Shown piece by piece: positions 45,084 through 54,545 of a DNA stretch of 64,000 bases. The DNA is taken from assembly GCA_026415355.1 (NCBI GenBank), contig JAOAHF010000002.1, positions 62,001 to 126,000 on the forward strand, written 5' to 3'. Positions within the stretch are counted from its first letter, which is position 1; every line of letters starts with the position of its first letter. The notes beneath the pieces are model-generated. The model was not told the origin of the DNA. It saw only the letters and a program-made list of their open reading frames with translations, and ran no database searches. The translations under genes and the position numbers were made by a program. This DNA is from Brevinematales bacterium (GTDB lineage Bacteria > Spirochaetota > Brevinematia > DTOW01).

Positions 45084-47306
45084 ATGTCAACTGAAGTAAA
45101 ACCTATAGAAGAAAACGTTAAGAAGCAATTGGAAGTTCTAAACCTTTCTTTAGAAGAGTATGAAATGATTATTAATTACCTAGGTAGAAAACCTAATGAA
45201 GTTGAACTTGGGATGTTTGGTGCGTTATGGAGTGAACATTGCGGATACAAGCATACCAGGAAATTACTAAAAGAATTACCAACTGAAGGTAAATACATTT
45301 ACCAAGGACCTGGAGAAAATGCAGGTGTTATAAAAGTCGATGATATCGCAATAGTTTTCAAAATAGAAAGTCACAATCATCCTAGCGCAGTTGAACCATA
45401 CCAAGGAGCTGCAACAGGTGTTGGAGGTATAGTAAGAGATATACTCGCTATGGGAGCAAGGCCTATAGCACTTCTTGATTCTCTAAGATTTGGCAATCCT
45501 TCAAAACCAGAGGTAAGATATACTATCGAAGGAGTTGTAAAAGGTATATCAGATTACGGAAACTGTATAGGAGTACCAACAGTAGCAGGAGAAGTTTATT
45601 TCGAGGATGCTTATGAAAAAAATCCTTTAGTCAATGTAATGTGCGTCGGAATAACAAAAATTGATAACCTAGTCAAGTCAGTAGCTAAGGGAATTGGTAA
45701 CTTAGTTGTGTACTACGGAGCAAAAACAGGGAGAGATGGAGTACATGGGGCTACTTTTGCTTCAGCAGAACTTGATACATCCTCAAAAGAGGATAAATCC
45801 AGCATCCAAATAGCAGATCCTTTCGTTGAGAAAAAACTTATAGAAGCAACACTCGAATTAGCGGAAAAAAAACTTGTAGTAGCAATACAAGATATGGGAG
45901 CTGCTGGATTAACCAGCTCTTCTTGCGAAATGGCATCCAAAGGAGGGGTTGGAATCGAACTAAATCTTGAAAAAGTACCAGTTAGAGTTAGTGACATAAC
46001 TCCTTATGAAATAATGTTATCTGAATCTCAAGAAAGAATGCTAGCAATAGTGGAACCATCAAAGCTAGAAGAAGTATCAAAAATACTACAAAAGTGGGAA
46101 TTAGATTGGGCTGTAATAGGTAAAATAACAAATACAAAACACTGTGTGATAAAATATAAAGATAAAGTAATAGCAGATTTACCACTTAAATACCTCGTAG
46201 AAGAGGTACCATTCTACTTAAAACCATCAAAAGAGGATCCAGAAGTTAGAAGAATAAGAGATATAAAACCTACTGTAAACATAGAAGACTACAAATCAAC
46301 CATACTAAAGTTAATATCATCTCCGAATATCTCTTCAAAGAAATGGATATATGAGCAGTATGATTGGTCTGTTCAAACAAACACTGTTATACCACCTGGC
46401 AAAGCTGGTGCTTCCGTAATTAGGATAAAAGGAACGAATAAGGGAATAGCAATTAAAGTTGATGGCAACGGTAGATATATGTACTCACATCCTTACATAG
46501 GGGCTATGGTAGCAGTAGCTGAATCAGCAAGAAATGTATCATTCGTAGGAGCAGAACCTGCAGGAATAACAAACTGCTTGAACTTTGGATCACCTGATAA
46601 TGAAAACGTATCACATCAAATACAACAAGGCATAAAAGGCGTAGCTAAAGCTTGTAAAGAGCTTAATATACCCGTAACAGGCGGAAATGCATCACTCTAC
46701 AATGAATACGAAAATAAGCCAATTTATCCCACAATAACTATAGGATGCGTAGGTATAATAGACGATATAAGCAAAATAGTAGATAGCGAATTCAAAAAAC
46801 CCGGAGACCTTATAGCTTTAATTGGTAACGAAACAAAAGAAGATTTCGGTATGGCAGAAATACTTAAGGTCCTAGATAAAGAACTCTGCGGTAAACCCCC
46901 TATAATAGAGTTTGAAGTTGAAAAGAAACTACAAGAGTTTGCAAGGTTTGTTATAAAACATGGACTTATATCATCAGCAAACGATCTATCAGAAGGTGGA
47001 TTAATAGTATCAATCATCGAAAGCATGGTAGATACCGAATTAGGAGCAGCAATCGACTTATCTTCATTACCAGTATATCCAACAATAGCATTATTCTCAG
47101 AAACCCAAAGTAGAGGCATATTCTCATTCGATCCTGAATTCTTAGATACTATCAAAACAATATCTCACCATTATAACCTCAAGTTCAGAGTAATAGGAGA
47201 AGTAATAAAAGAAAATAAACTCATCATAAAAGGCTTTAAAAACCAAGAAAGCATAATCATCACAAAAGAAGAGCTAAAGAATGCATATTATAGCAATAAT
47301 TTTTAG
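45084..47306 (+). CDS. purL: Phosphoribosylformylglycinamidine synthase, small PurL type
   Basis: 740 residues, the size of the small PurL that works with PurS and PurQ in step 4 of purine synthesis. Conserved regions: MFGALWSEHCGYKHTRK near the N-terminus, the ATP site FKIESHNHPSAVEPYQGAATGVGGI, and a second half repeating the fold (PVTGGNASLYNE). ATG 45084 has GGAGAG upstream; the frame extends 20 codons to a TTG without support. PurS and PurQ are not adjacent. It overlaps the next gene by 26 nt. Confidence 0.95.
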   Translation: MSTEVKPIEENVKKQLEVLNLSLEEYEMIINYLGRKPNEVELGMFGALWSEHCGYKHTRKLLKELPTEGKYIYQGPGENAGVIKVDDIAIVFKIESHNHPSAVEPYQGAATGVGGIVRDILAMGARPIALLDSLRFGNPSKPEVRYTIEGVVKGISDYGNCIGVPTVAGEVYFEDAYEKNPLVNVMCVGITKIDNLVKSVAKGIGNLVVYYGAKTGRDGVHGATFASAELDTSSKEDKSSIQIADPFVEKKLIEATLELAEKKLVVAIQDMGAAGLTSSSCEMASKGGVGIELNLEKVPVRVSDITPYEIMLSESQERMLAIVEPSKLEEVSKILQKWELDWAVIGKITNTKHCVIKYKDKVIADLPLKYLVEEVPFYLKPSKEDPEVRRIRDIKPTVNIEDYKSTILKLISSPNISSKKWIYEQYDWSVQTNTVIPPGKAGASVIRIKGTNKGIAIKVDGNGRYMYSHPYIGAMVAVAESARNVSFVGAEPAGITNCLNFGSPDNENVSHQIQQGIKGVAKACKELNIPVTGGNASLYNEYENKPIYPTITIGCVGIIDDISKIVDSEFKKPGDLIALIGNETKEDFGMAEILKVLDKELCGKPPIIEFEVEKKLQEFARFVIKHGLISSANDLSEGGLIVSIIESMVDTELGAAIDLSSLPVYPTIALFSETQSRGIFSFDPEFLDTIKTISHHYNLKFRVIGEVIKENKLIIKGFKNQESIIITKEELKNAYYSNNF

Positions 47307-48036
47307 TCTAATAATATCAATCAACATCTATGCATTCAACAACTACAATACGGTTACACTATCTAGTGGGTTTTCGGATATAAGAAAATATATTCAACTA
47401 GAAGTAGGCATAGAGTATAACAACATATTAGTTAATGCTTTGTTCAATTTATCAGATTATGGATCCTTTAAAAACTACTATTTAGTAAACCCTAGTTACT
47501 ACATTTACGAAGGAGAAAACAACCTATATGACATCATAACGATACTAGATAGTGGCTTTAAATTCAACAAAATTTCAGTTTTAGGTAGAATTGAAATAAA
47601 TGGTGTAAGCTTTCAAACTCAAATAATTAAGCTGAGTTGCGGACTTAACACTAGTTTTGAAATCACTAAAAACCTAAAAGCTGGAATTGATATTAGCAAA
47701 CTAAATCTATTTTATCCAAACTTAGACTTGAAATGTTATCTTGAGTTCGTAAGCAGTGAATTCTTACAAAAGTTATGCATTTCAATGTTTAAAACTCAAC
47801 TAAGCTATCCAACAATACAGATATTTTCAGAAATCAGAATAGTAGACATTAATTACACTAAACTAAACGTAGGATTTGGATATAACGGAGTATTCGGTGG
47901 ATATCATCTTTATCCTTACATTACAAAAATAAAAATATTCATTCCACTGGATATAACACTAGGATTGGAAGTGAGGTTTTCACAAAACCTCTTTGAAAAT
48001 AAAATTTTCATATCCTATGAACCCTTAGATGAATAG
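47281..48036 (+). CDS. Hypothetical outer-membrane beta-barrel protein
   Basis: 251 residues. A short signal peptide (MHIIAIIFSLIISINIYAF) is followed by alternating strands rich in Tyr, Asn, Phe and Ile, with no helix, and the chain ends in strands such as NKIFISYEPL. It looks like a small outer-membrane barrel. The start lies within the last 26 nt of purL, so translation may be coupled; no relative is recognised. The 3' end overlaps the convergent CoA-disulfide reductase gene by 12 nt. Confidence 0.65.
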   Translation: MHIIAIIFSLIISINIYAFNNYNTVTLSSGFSDIRKYIQLEVGIEYNNILVNALFNLSDYGSFKNYYLVNPSYYIYEGENNLYDIITILDSGFKFNKISVLGRIEINGVSFQTQIIKLSCGLNTSFEITKNLKAGIDISKLNLFYPNLDLKCYLEFVSSEFLQKLCISMFKTQLSYPTIQIFSEIRIVDINYTKLNVGFGYNGVFGGYHLYPYITKIKIFIPLDITLGLEVRFSQNLFENKIFISYEPLDE

Positions 48037-50490
48037 GTTAAGATTCGAGTTCGAAGCATTTGCTATATATGTTGCAACACCTCCAACTTTTATGCCATCA
48101 ATCAACTCTTCTTTTTTTATACCCATAACATCCATAGACATCTGACAAGCAACTATTTCAACTCCACTTTTCATAGCATTCTGTATAAGTTCTTCGAGTG
48201 TAGCAATATTTTTTTTCTTCATGATCCATCTTATGATCTTAGGCCCAATACCAAACATATTCATTTTAGATAGCTTGAGATCTTTGGTACCCTTAGGTAA
48301 CATAATACCAAACATTCTTGATACAAGATCTTTCTCAACTTTTACTTTAGAATCTCTTTTGAGTGCGTTTAGCCCCCAGAAAGTGAAAAACATAGACACT
48401 TTCTTACCAGCAGACAAAGCACCATTAGCTATGATAAACGACGCTATTAATCTATCTAGATCATCATCAAAAACTATTATAGTAGCAGAATCGCTGTTTG
48501 AAACAACCCTTGTATCAGAGATAGTTTGTTGAGAAGATTTTTCTAAAATTGCCTCTATAACACCTTTTTCTTGCTTTATAGATAAGAGTTTATTACCTGT
48601 TACATCAGCCCAAGCCTTTACATCATTAGCAAAACCAGGATCAGTTGCTTTTATTACTAATCTCGCTCCTCTAGGAACTCTATCTACCGTCTCCCTTAGC
48701 TTAAGTATAGGACCTGGACACTGAAGCCCACAAGCATCAACTTCAACTACCATACCATTACCTTCTTTCAACGGTTCCTGAGTTACAAGATCAGATAAAT
48801 CAACTCTATAGCCAGCAAATATATCTTCATTACCCTGCTTTTGAGTCACAACTTCATAAGTTTTATAACCACCTGTAAAATTATAGACTTCTTCAAAACC
48901 GTGCTGATATAAAATTCTACACGCAACATAAGCTCTAAGTCCAACTCCACAATATACAACTATCTTTTTGTCTCTTGGTAATTTATCAATATTGTTTCTT
49001 ATTTCATCAACTGGTATATTAACAGCACCATCAATATGTCCCAAATCGTACTCATCCTTTGTCCTTACATCGAGAACAAAAATGTTTGATCTATCACTAC
49101 TTAAAAATTCATCCCACGTTATTATTTTCTGCTTACCAGTTAGAACATTTTCAGCAACATAACCTGCTATATTAACAGGATCCTTAGCCGACGAATATGG
49201 TGGAGCATAAGCATGATCAAGATCAACCAAATCATATACGGTCAATCCTGCCTGTATAGCAGTAGATAAAACGTCTATTCTCTTATCAACTCCCTCATAA
49301 CCAACTGCTTGAGCACCAAGTATCTTCCCATCATCAGGAGAAAATATAAGCTTAATAGACATAGGTAAAGCGCCAGGATAGTATCCAGCATGTGATGAAG
49401 GATGGATTATAATATACTTGTAAGGTATTCCTTCTCTTCTAAGTAGCTTCTCTGTTGCACCAGTAACAGCAACAGTTATGTCAAAAACTTTAGCAATTGC
49501 AGTACCTATTGAACCTTTGTACTTTCTCTTGTTGTTAAAAACAATGTTGTCCGCAACAATTCTACCCTGTAAATTAGCAGGCCATGCTAAAGGAATACCT
49601 ATTCTCTTCTTTATTACAGGGTGGTAAACTTCAATAGCATCACCTATAGCATATATATCAGGATCAGAAGTTTGTAAATAATCGTTAACAACTATGTGCC
49701 CCCTCTCCCCCAATTCAAGACCTGCTTCTTTCGCTAATTTACTTTCAGGCCTAACACCAATAGAAAGAATTACCATATCAACCGTTAATTTCCTACCACT
49801 GCTTAGATTAACAGATATTCTACCATCAATTTCTTTATCAAAACTAGCTACACTATCTTTTAGATAAAACTCAACGTTTTTAGTCTTGAGATGTTGATGA
49901 ACTAAAGCAGCCATTTCAAAATCAATAACCCCCATAACTTGTTCCATAGCCTCAACAATAGTAACCAAAATACCTCTGTGTGATAGGTTTTCAGCCATCT
50001 CAAGACCTATAAATCCCGCTCCAACTATAACGGCTCTACGAGGCTTATTTAAATCAATAAAATCCTTTATCTTATCAGTATCCTTTATATCCCTAAGGGT
50101 AAATATGTTAGATAAATCTATACCAGGTATAGGCGGTTTGACAGGTATAGCACCAGGCGATAAAACAAGTTTATCATACTTCTCAGTATATTCATTACCA
50201 GTCCTTAAGTCCTTAACCAAAACTTCTTTCTTATCTCTATCTATTTTTAAAACTTCACTCCTAGTCCTAATATCAACATTAAACCTCTTAACAAAACCTT
50301 CAACAGTCTGAACTAGCAAATTCTCTCTCTCTTTTATAACTCCTCCTATGTAATAAGGTAAACCGCAGTTTGCATAAGATATATAATCTCCTCTCTCAAA
50401 AACTACTATCTCAGCACTCTCATCAAGTCTCCTTAGTCTAGCAGCTACAGACATTCCACCTGCAACTCCACCAACTATAACACACTTCAT
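48025..50490 (-). CDS. Four-domain CoA-disulfide reductase/rhodanese/TusA/DsrE fusion
   Basis: 821 residues. Residues 1-440 are a flavin NAD(P)H-dependent CoA-disulfide (or persulfide) reductase with the FAD motif VIVGGVAGGMS and the redox Cys in SYANCGLPYYIGG. A rhodanese domain (about 460-555) has the active Cys in VVYCGVGLR. A TusA-like domain (about 590-660) has CGLQCPGPILKLRE. The end (about 675-821) is DsrE/DsrF-like, with a conserved Cys in EIVACQMSMDVMG. All four handle persulfide sulfur. ATG 50490 has GGAGGG upstream; a 43-codon upstream extension has no support. No siblings of a Dsr or Sox system are nearby. Confidence 0.92.
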   Translation of the reverse strand: MKCVIVGGVAGGMSVAARLRRLDESAEIVVFERGDYISYANCGLPYYIGGVIKERENLLVQTVEGFVKRFNVDIRTRSEVLKIDRDKKEVLVKDLRTGNEYTEKYDKLVLSPGAIPVKPPIPGIDLSNIFTLRDIKDTDKIKDFIDLNKPRRAVIVGAGFIGLEMAENLSHRGILVTIVEAMEQVMGVIDFEMAALVHQHLKTKNVEFYLKDSVASFDKEIDGRISVNLSSGRKLTVDMVILSIGVRPESKLAKEAGLELGERGHIVVNDYLQTSDPDIYAIGDAIEVYHPVIKKRIGIPLAWPANLQGRIVADNIVFNNKRKYKGSIGTAIAKVFDITVAVTGATEKLLRREGIPYKYIIIHPSSHAGYYPGALPMSIKLIFSPDDGKILGAQAVGYEGVDKRIDVLSTAIQAGLTVYDLVDLDHAYAPPYSSAKDPVNIAGYVAENVLTGKQKIITWDEFLSSDRSNIFVLDVRTKDEYDLGHIDGAVNIPVDEIRNNIDKLPRDKKIVVYCGVGLRAYVACRILYQHGFEEVYNFTGGYKTYEVVTQKQGNEDIFAGYRVDLSDLVTQEPLKEGNGMVVEVDACGLQCPGPILKLRETVDRVPRGARLVIKATDPGFANDVKAWADVTGNKLLSIKQEKGVIEAILEKSSQQTISDTRVVSNSDSATIIVFDDDLDRLIASFIIANGALSAGKKVSMFFTFWGLNALKRDSKVKVEKDLVSRMFGIMLPKGTKDLKLSKMNMFGIGPKIIRWIMKKKNIATLEELIQNAMKSGVEIVACQMSMDVMGIKKEELIDGIKVGGVATYIANASNSNLNLFI

Positions 50491-50727
50491 ACTATCCCTC
50501 CATAAACTCCTACCAGTATATAGTATATGATAATATAACTTAAAATAAAGTTTACAACAACAAATCACATTATTATTAAAAACATCACAGCTCAAAATTA
50601 AGAATTTTCTAAACTTCAACCAGCTTATGAATAAATTTTACATTTCATCACTAACATGAAGAATAACTTGAAAAAACTAAATCAGGATATAAAATCTTTA
50701 ATATAAAAATCACCCAGAGAAAAAGCT

Positions 50728-52008
50728 ATGTCAGAGACAAATTATCACAAAACGCTTGAATACATATATACCCTTACAGACTTCGAAAACTCCAGAAGGT
50801 TCAAAAATATTACAGGTTTTCAGAATGTTGAAAAAACCCTTGATTTACTCAGTATAAACTACAAATCCAAAAACATAATACATGTAGCAGGTACAAAAGG
50901 TAAAGGAACTGTCTCGTACTTTTGTAGTTATTTAATGTCAAAATTCCTCAAACAAGAAGTAGGTTTATATACATCTCCACATCTTTTGAGTGTAAATGAA
51001 AGGATATCTATTTTAGAAAACGGTATTAAAAGAGATATCTCTAATGAAGACTTCTCAGAAATAGCCACAATAGTAAGGGAAGTTATTGAGAAAAATAATA
51101 TAGAACTAACAACTTTTGACTTTCTGACTGTTATGGCTATGGTATATTTCGAGAATAAAGGAATCCACGACATAGTTTTAGAAGTAGGGCTTGGTGGCAG
51201 ACTTGACTCAACAAACTTTTGTACTCCGAAAGTATCAGTCATCACGCTTATAGACTACGATCATGCAAATGTACTAGGTAAAACACTAGATAAAATAGCA
51301 TATGAAAAAGCAGGTATAATAAAACCCAATATCCCAGTAGTATCATCTAGTCAGAGAAAAAGCGCTAGGAAAACAATAGAGGAAGTATCAAGAATTAAAA
51401 ACTGTGAACTAACATTCATAAATGATATTTACAAAATACTAAAAACGGAGGTAAACTCCGAAGGAACAATAGCAACTGTAAAACATATACCAAGTGAGAA
51501 TGTTTTCAACATTTCTACAACCATGATAGGTAAGCATTTCGTAGAGAATATATTAGTATCGTACGAGGCAGTAAGAAAAATTTTTGATATACCAGCACAT
51601 TACATACAATCATTACCTGTCAGAATAAAAGGTAGATTTGATATCCTAAAACTAAGACCACTAATAGTTTTTGACGTAGCTCACTCCCCAAAATCTGTAA
51701 ATGCCGTAATAGAAAACTACTTAAAAATACTTAACTATGATAAATTTAAACTAATCGCTTCATTTATGAATGACAAAGATATAAAAAGAATATCAAAAGT
51801 TATTGGTAAATACAGAAATTACATACAAAAAGTAGAAATAATAAAACAAACTAGCTCAGATGGAAGTAATACTCTAAAATCAGAACTTTCAGAAATAGGA
51901 TTTAGAAACATATCAGTCTCCGACCAAGTAAATTGTGAAAACATAAACACACTAATAATAGGTAGCTTCAGATTGTACGAAAATGTAATTAATGAACTTG
52001 GCATGTAA
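50728..52008 (+). CDS. folC: Folylpolyglutamate/dihydrofolate synthase
   Basis: 426 residues, Mur-ligase fold. FolC adds glutamates to folates and often also makes dihydrofolate. The P-loop VAGTKGKGTVSYF is near residue 55, TSPHLLSVNERI follows, and GLGGRLDSTN matches the folate site. The Shine-Dalgarno sequence is weak (GAGAAA). A possible promoter is TTGAAA (50668-50673) with TAAAAT (50690-50695), giving a short leader. A single gene, convergent with the DUF255 gene. Confidence 0.93.
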   Translation: MSETNYHKTLEYIYTLTDFENSRRFKNITGFQNVEKTLDLLSINYKSKNIIHVAGTKGKGTVSYFCSYLMSKFLKQEVGLYTSPHLLSVNERISILENGIKRDISNEDFSEIATIVREVIEKNNIELTTFDFLTVMAMVYFENKGIHDIVLEVGLGGRLDSTNFCTPKVSVITLIDYDHANVLGKTLDKIAYEKAGIIKPNIPVVSSSQRKSARKTIEEVSRIKNCELTFINDIYKILKTEVNSEGTIATVKHIPSENVFNISTTMIGKHFVENILVSYEAVRKIFDIPAHYIQSLPVRIKGRFDILKLRPLIVFDVAHSPKSVNAVIENYLKILNYDKFKLIASFMNDKDIKRISKVIGKYRNYIQKVEIIKQTSSDGSNTLKSELSEIGFRNISVSDQVNCENINTLIIGSFRLYENVINELGM

Positions 52009-52120
52009 ATACTTTAGCGCTTTTTGCAAAGCTAGCATTATAAACTAAATATATTCAAAAAAAATCAAAGAAAGATACAAATCTTCCATCTCTTGAAATA
52101 TCCAGCAACACTAGAAATCT

Positions 52121-54139
52121 TCAACAATTCCTAATTCTCGATATTACATCATCAACATCTTGAACTTCTGGTAAACAAGTTTTACCTCTACACACGAAAA
52201 ATCCTTTACCTTTAATGCTACTAAAAATTCCTGATACACTATTCAGGTAACCACTCTTTAAGAGTATTAGAGTATTTGTCGGAAAGCACTTTACTATCTT
52301 AATAGCATCCTTTACATCCTTATCAACGACAATTACTTTGTTTAGTTCTCTCATCCAAAGGTTTATCGAGTAAAGTAGAAATGTAAAACTCAAAAGTGAT
52401 GAAATAAAGTAAGAATATGAAATATCTACAGTTCTCTGAATAACATTCTCAAGTAAACTATCACAAATTATGTTATAAAGTATAACAACGTTTCTAAGCA
52501 TAACAGAATTTCCAGAAGGATACGAAGAATCAGAAAATTCTTTAGTTTTTATAGGTAATTCATAACTATTCGAGATAAAAAAACCACCGCTTTTACTATC
52601 AAAGAATTTTTCAATACCTTTTTTAGTAATTTCAATCGCATACTGAAGATATCTATCATCGAAAGTCGCTTGGTAAAGCTGAAAAAGTCCCATAGCCAAA
52701 AAGGCATAGTCATCAAGCATTCCTTCAACTGCCACCTCACCATCACAATATCTGTGATACAAGTTTCCATCTAAATAAAGTCTTGAAATTATGAACTCAG
52801 CAGCCTTTTTAGAAGTTTCTATCATATCTTCTCTGTCCAAAAGAATTCCTGCCAAAGCAAGAGCAAATATAACCATGCCATTCCAATCTGTTAGTACCTT
52901 ATTATCTTTTAATGGTTTAGATCTCTTATCTCTCTCCAACCTTAATCTACTAATTAAGGACTTAATCCTAAGATATTCATCATATCTCAAACTATCTACA
53001 TAACGCTTCTTAAAAACCAAAACATTTTTACCAGTTTTCTTTTTGGTTGCTTCTTCAAGAAAATTACCATCATCCTCAAGATAAAAGTAATCATAAAAAA
53101 ACAAATAGCTATCCTCAAGCAAAAACTTTATCTCATCAGTACTCCAAGTGTAGTATTCACCTTCAAAACCATTACTCTCAGCATCTTCAGATGATAAAAA
53201 TCCACCTTCCCTATCTAAAAGATTAGAAATCAGATATTCAAAAATCTCAATGACAGTCTGTTTCAATAATTCATCATGCGTAAGATCATAAAATAACGAA
53301 TATGCAACAATTCCAAACGCTTGATCATATAACATTTTTTCAAAGTGTGGCAATATCCAATACACATCCGTTGAATATCTATGAAATCCTCCTCCAACCT
53401 GATCATAAATACCACCTAACCTAATCTCTCTTAGCACCCTTAACGATTTTCTCATCAATTTTTCATCCTTATTTGCCTTAAGATAATCATATATCAAAAT
53501 AAAGTTGTGGAAAGTAGGAAATTTACGAGAATTAGGATTTTCAACCGTTAGATAATATTCTAACAACTCTTCAATAGTCTTGCTTGAGACAGAGTATATA
53601 TTTGTATCGATAGTCACCATCTCATGATTGTTGAAGTATTTATCCAAAAGATAAATTATGTTATTAGAGGAATTTAATATTTCATCTCTTCTTGATATCC
53701 AAACATTATAGATTGTTTTTAGAAGATCCACTATGCCCATTACTCCGTATTTTGTATATCTTGGGATATAAGTCGTTGCAAAAAATGGTTTTCTATCAGA
53801 CGTCAAAAACACATTAAGAGGCCATCCTCCACTACCATTAATCATCAGGCACACATTCATGCACAGATTGTCAATATCAGGTCTCTCTTCCCTATCAACT
53901 TTGACAGGGATATAATACTCATTCAATACTTTAGCAACCTCTTCATCTTCAAATGACTCTCGTTCCATAACATGACACCAATGACAAGAAGAATAACCTA
54001 TTGACAAAAATATTGGTTTATCTTCTTTTTTAGCCTTTTCAAAAGCTTCCTCTCCCCACGGATACCAGTCAACAGGATTATAAGCGTGCTGTAGAAGGTA
54101 TGGACTTTTCTCATTTATCAACCTATTAGGATTCTTCAT
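52121..54139 (-). CDS. DUF255 thioredoxin-domain protein (YyaL/spermatogenesis-associated protein 20-like)
   Basis: 672 residues. The N-terminal thioredoxin-like domain has [17 protein letters not shown] and the CHWC motif in [14 protein letters not shown] near residue 50; a six-hairpin (alpha/alpha)6 barrel-like part follows. The family occurs from bacteria to mammals; its biochemical role is not established. Its likely promoter, TTGTGT-18-TAGTAT, puts the -10 box 9 nt before the ATG, so the mRNA is near-leaderless. tRNA-Lys lies 195 nt upstream on the same strand. Confidence 0.9.
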   Translation of the reverse strand: MKNPNRLINEKSPYLLQHAYNPVDWYPWGEEAFEKAKKEDKPIFLSIGYSSCHWCHVMERESFEDEEVAKVLNEYYIPVKVDREERPDIDNLCMNVCLMINGSGGWPLNVFLTSDRKPFFATTYIPRYTKYGVMGIVDLLKTIYNVWISRRDEILNSSNNIIYLLDKYFNNHEMVTIDTNIYSVSSKTIEELLEYYLTVENPNSRKFPTFHNFILIYDYLKANKDEKLMRKSLRVLREIRLGGIYDQVGGGFHRYSTDVYWILPHFEKMLYDQAFGIVAYSLFYDLTHDELLKQTVIEIFEYLISNLLDREGGFLSSEDAESNGFEGEYYTWSTDEIKFLLEDSYLFFYDYFYLEDDGNFLEEATKKKTGKNVLVFKKRYVDSLRYDEYLRIKSLISRLRLERDKRSKPLKDNKVLTDWNGMVIFALALAGILLDREDMIETSKKAAEFIISRLYLDGNLYHRYCDGEVAVEGMLDDYAFLAMGLFQLYQATFDDRYLQYAIEITKKGIEKFFDSKSGGFFISNSYELPIKTKEFSDSSYPSGNSVMLRNVVILYNIICDSLLENVIQRTVDISYSYFISSLLSFTFLLYSINLWMRELNKVIVVDKDVKDAIKIVKCFPTNTLILLKSGYLNSVSGIFSSIKGKGFFVCRGKTCLPEVQDVDDVISRIRNC

Positions 54140-54333
54140 TCTTAAAATATACTAAATTAGTGGGAATAATCAACACAAAAGGCATTTTAAATACTATAAT
54201 CACCTACTACTGGATAATAAAGTAAAACAAACTAATCGCACATATACTACTTTTTAGCAAAAAACCGATAAGAAAAACATCCTAAATTCAGATAAGTTTG
54301 ATAAAACATCTGACATTACAATTAAATGCTATA

Positions 54334-54406
54334 TGAGCCGTGCTGGACTCGAACCAGCGACACCCGGCTTAAAAGGCCGGTGCTCTACCACCTGAGCTAA
54401 CGGCTC
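54334..54406 (-). tRNA. tRNA-Lys(TTT)
   Basis: A 73-nt cloverleaf on the - strand: acceptor stem GAGCCGT/ACGGCTC, anticodon stem CCGGC/GCCGG with anticodon TTT, and a T-loop GGTTCGAGTCC. CCA is not encoded. Confidence 0.96.
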
Positions 54407-54420
54407 AACTTTTCTATATA

Positions 54421-54450
54421 AATATATTAAACTATCACCCTTTCTTTCAA
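54421..54450 (-). promoter_or_regulatory. Promoter of tRNA-Lys
   Basis: On the - strand TTGAAA (54445-54450) and TATATT (54421-54426), 18-bp spacer, 14 nt before the tRNA, the same layout as tRNA-Thr. Confidence 0.65.
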
Positions 54451-54508
54451 CTTGAGTCAAAAAAACTATTAAAAAATTCCCTAAAGTAAATTTTTTAGAT
54501 TAAGTTAG

Positions 54509-54538
54509 TAGAAAAAATAATTTCTAAAATAGTATAAT
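54509..54538 (+). promoter_or_regulatory. Promoter of the gene at 54546
   Basis: TAGAAA (54509-54514) and a consensus TATAAT (54533-54538), 18-bp spacer; ATG 54546 is 7 nt downstream and has no Shine-Dalgarno sequence. Confidence 0.55.
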
Positions 54539-54545
54539 TTTCCTG

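Noticed and set aside
45713-45997. Antisense frame inside purL, and similar Ser/Leu-rich antisense frames in 30008-32710
   Set aside because: They mirror A-rich coding sequence of strong genes and have no start signals or families.
50491-50619. 43-codon upstream extension of the CoA-disulfide reductase frame
   Set aside because: No ribosome binding site, Cys-rich unlikely sequence, and the flavin-binding strand starts at MKCVIVGG with GGAGGG before it.
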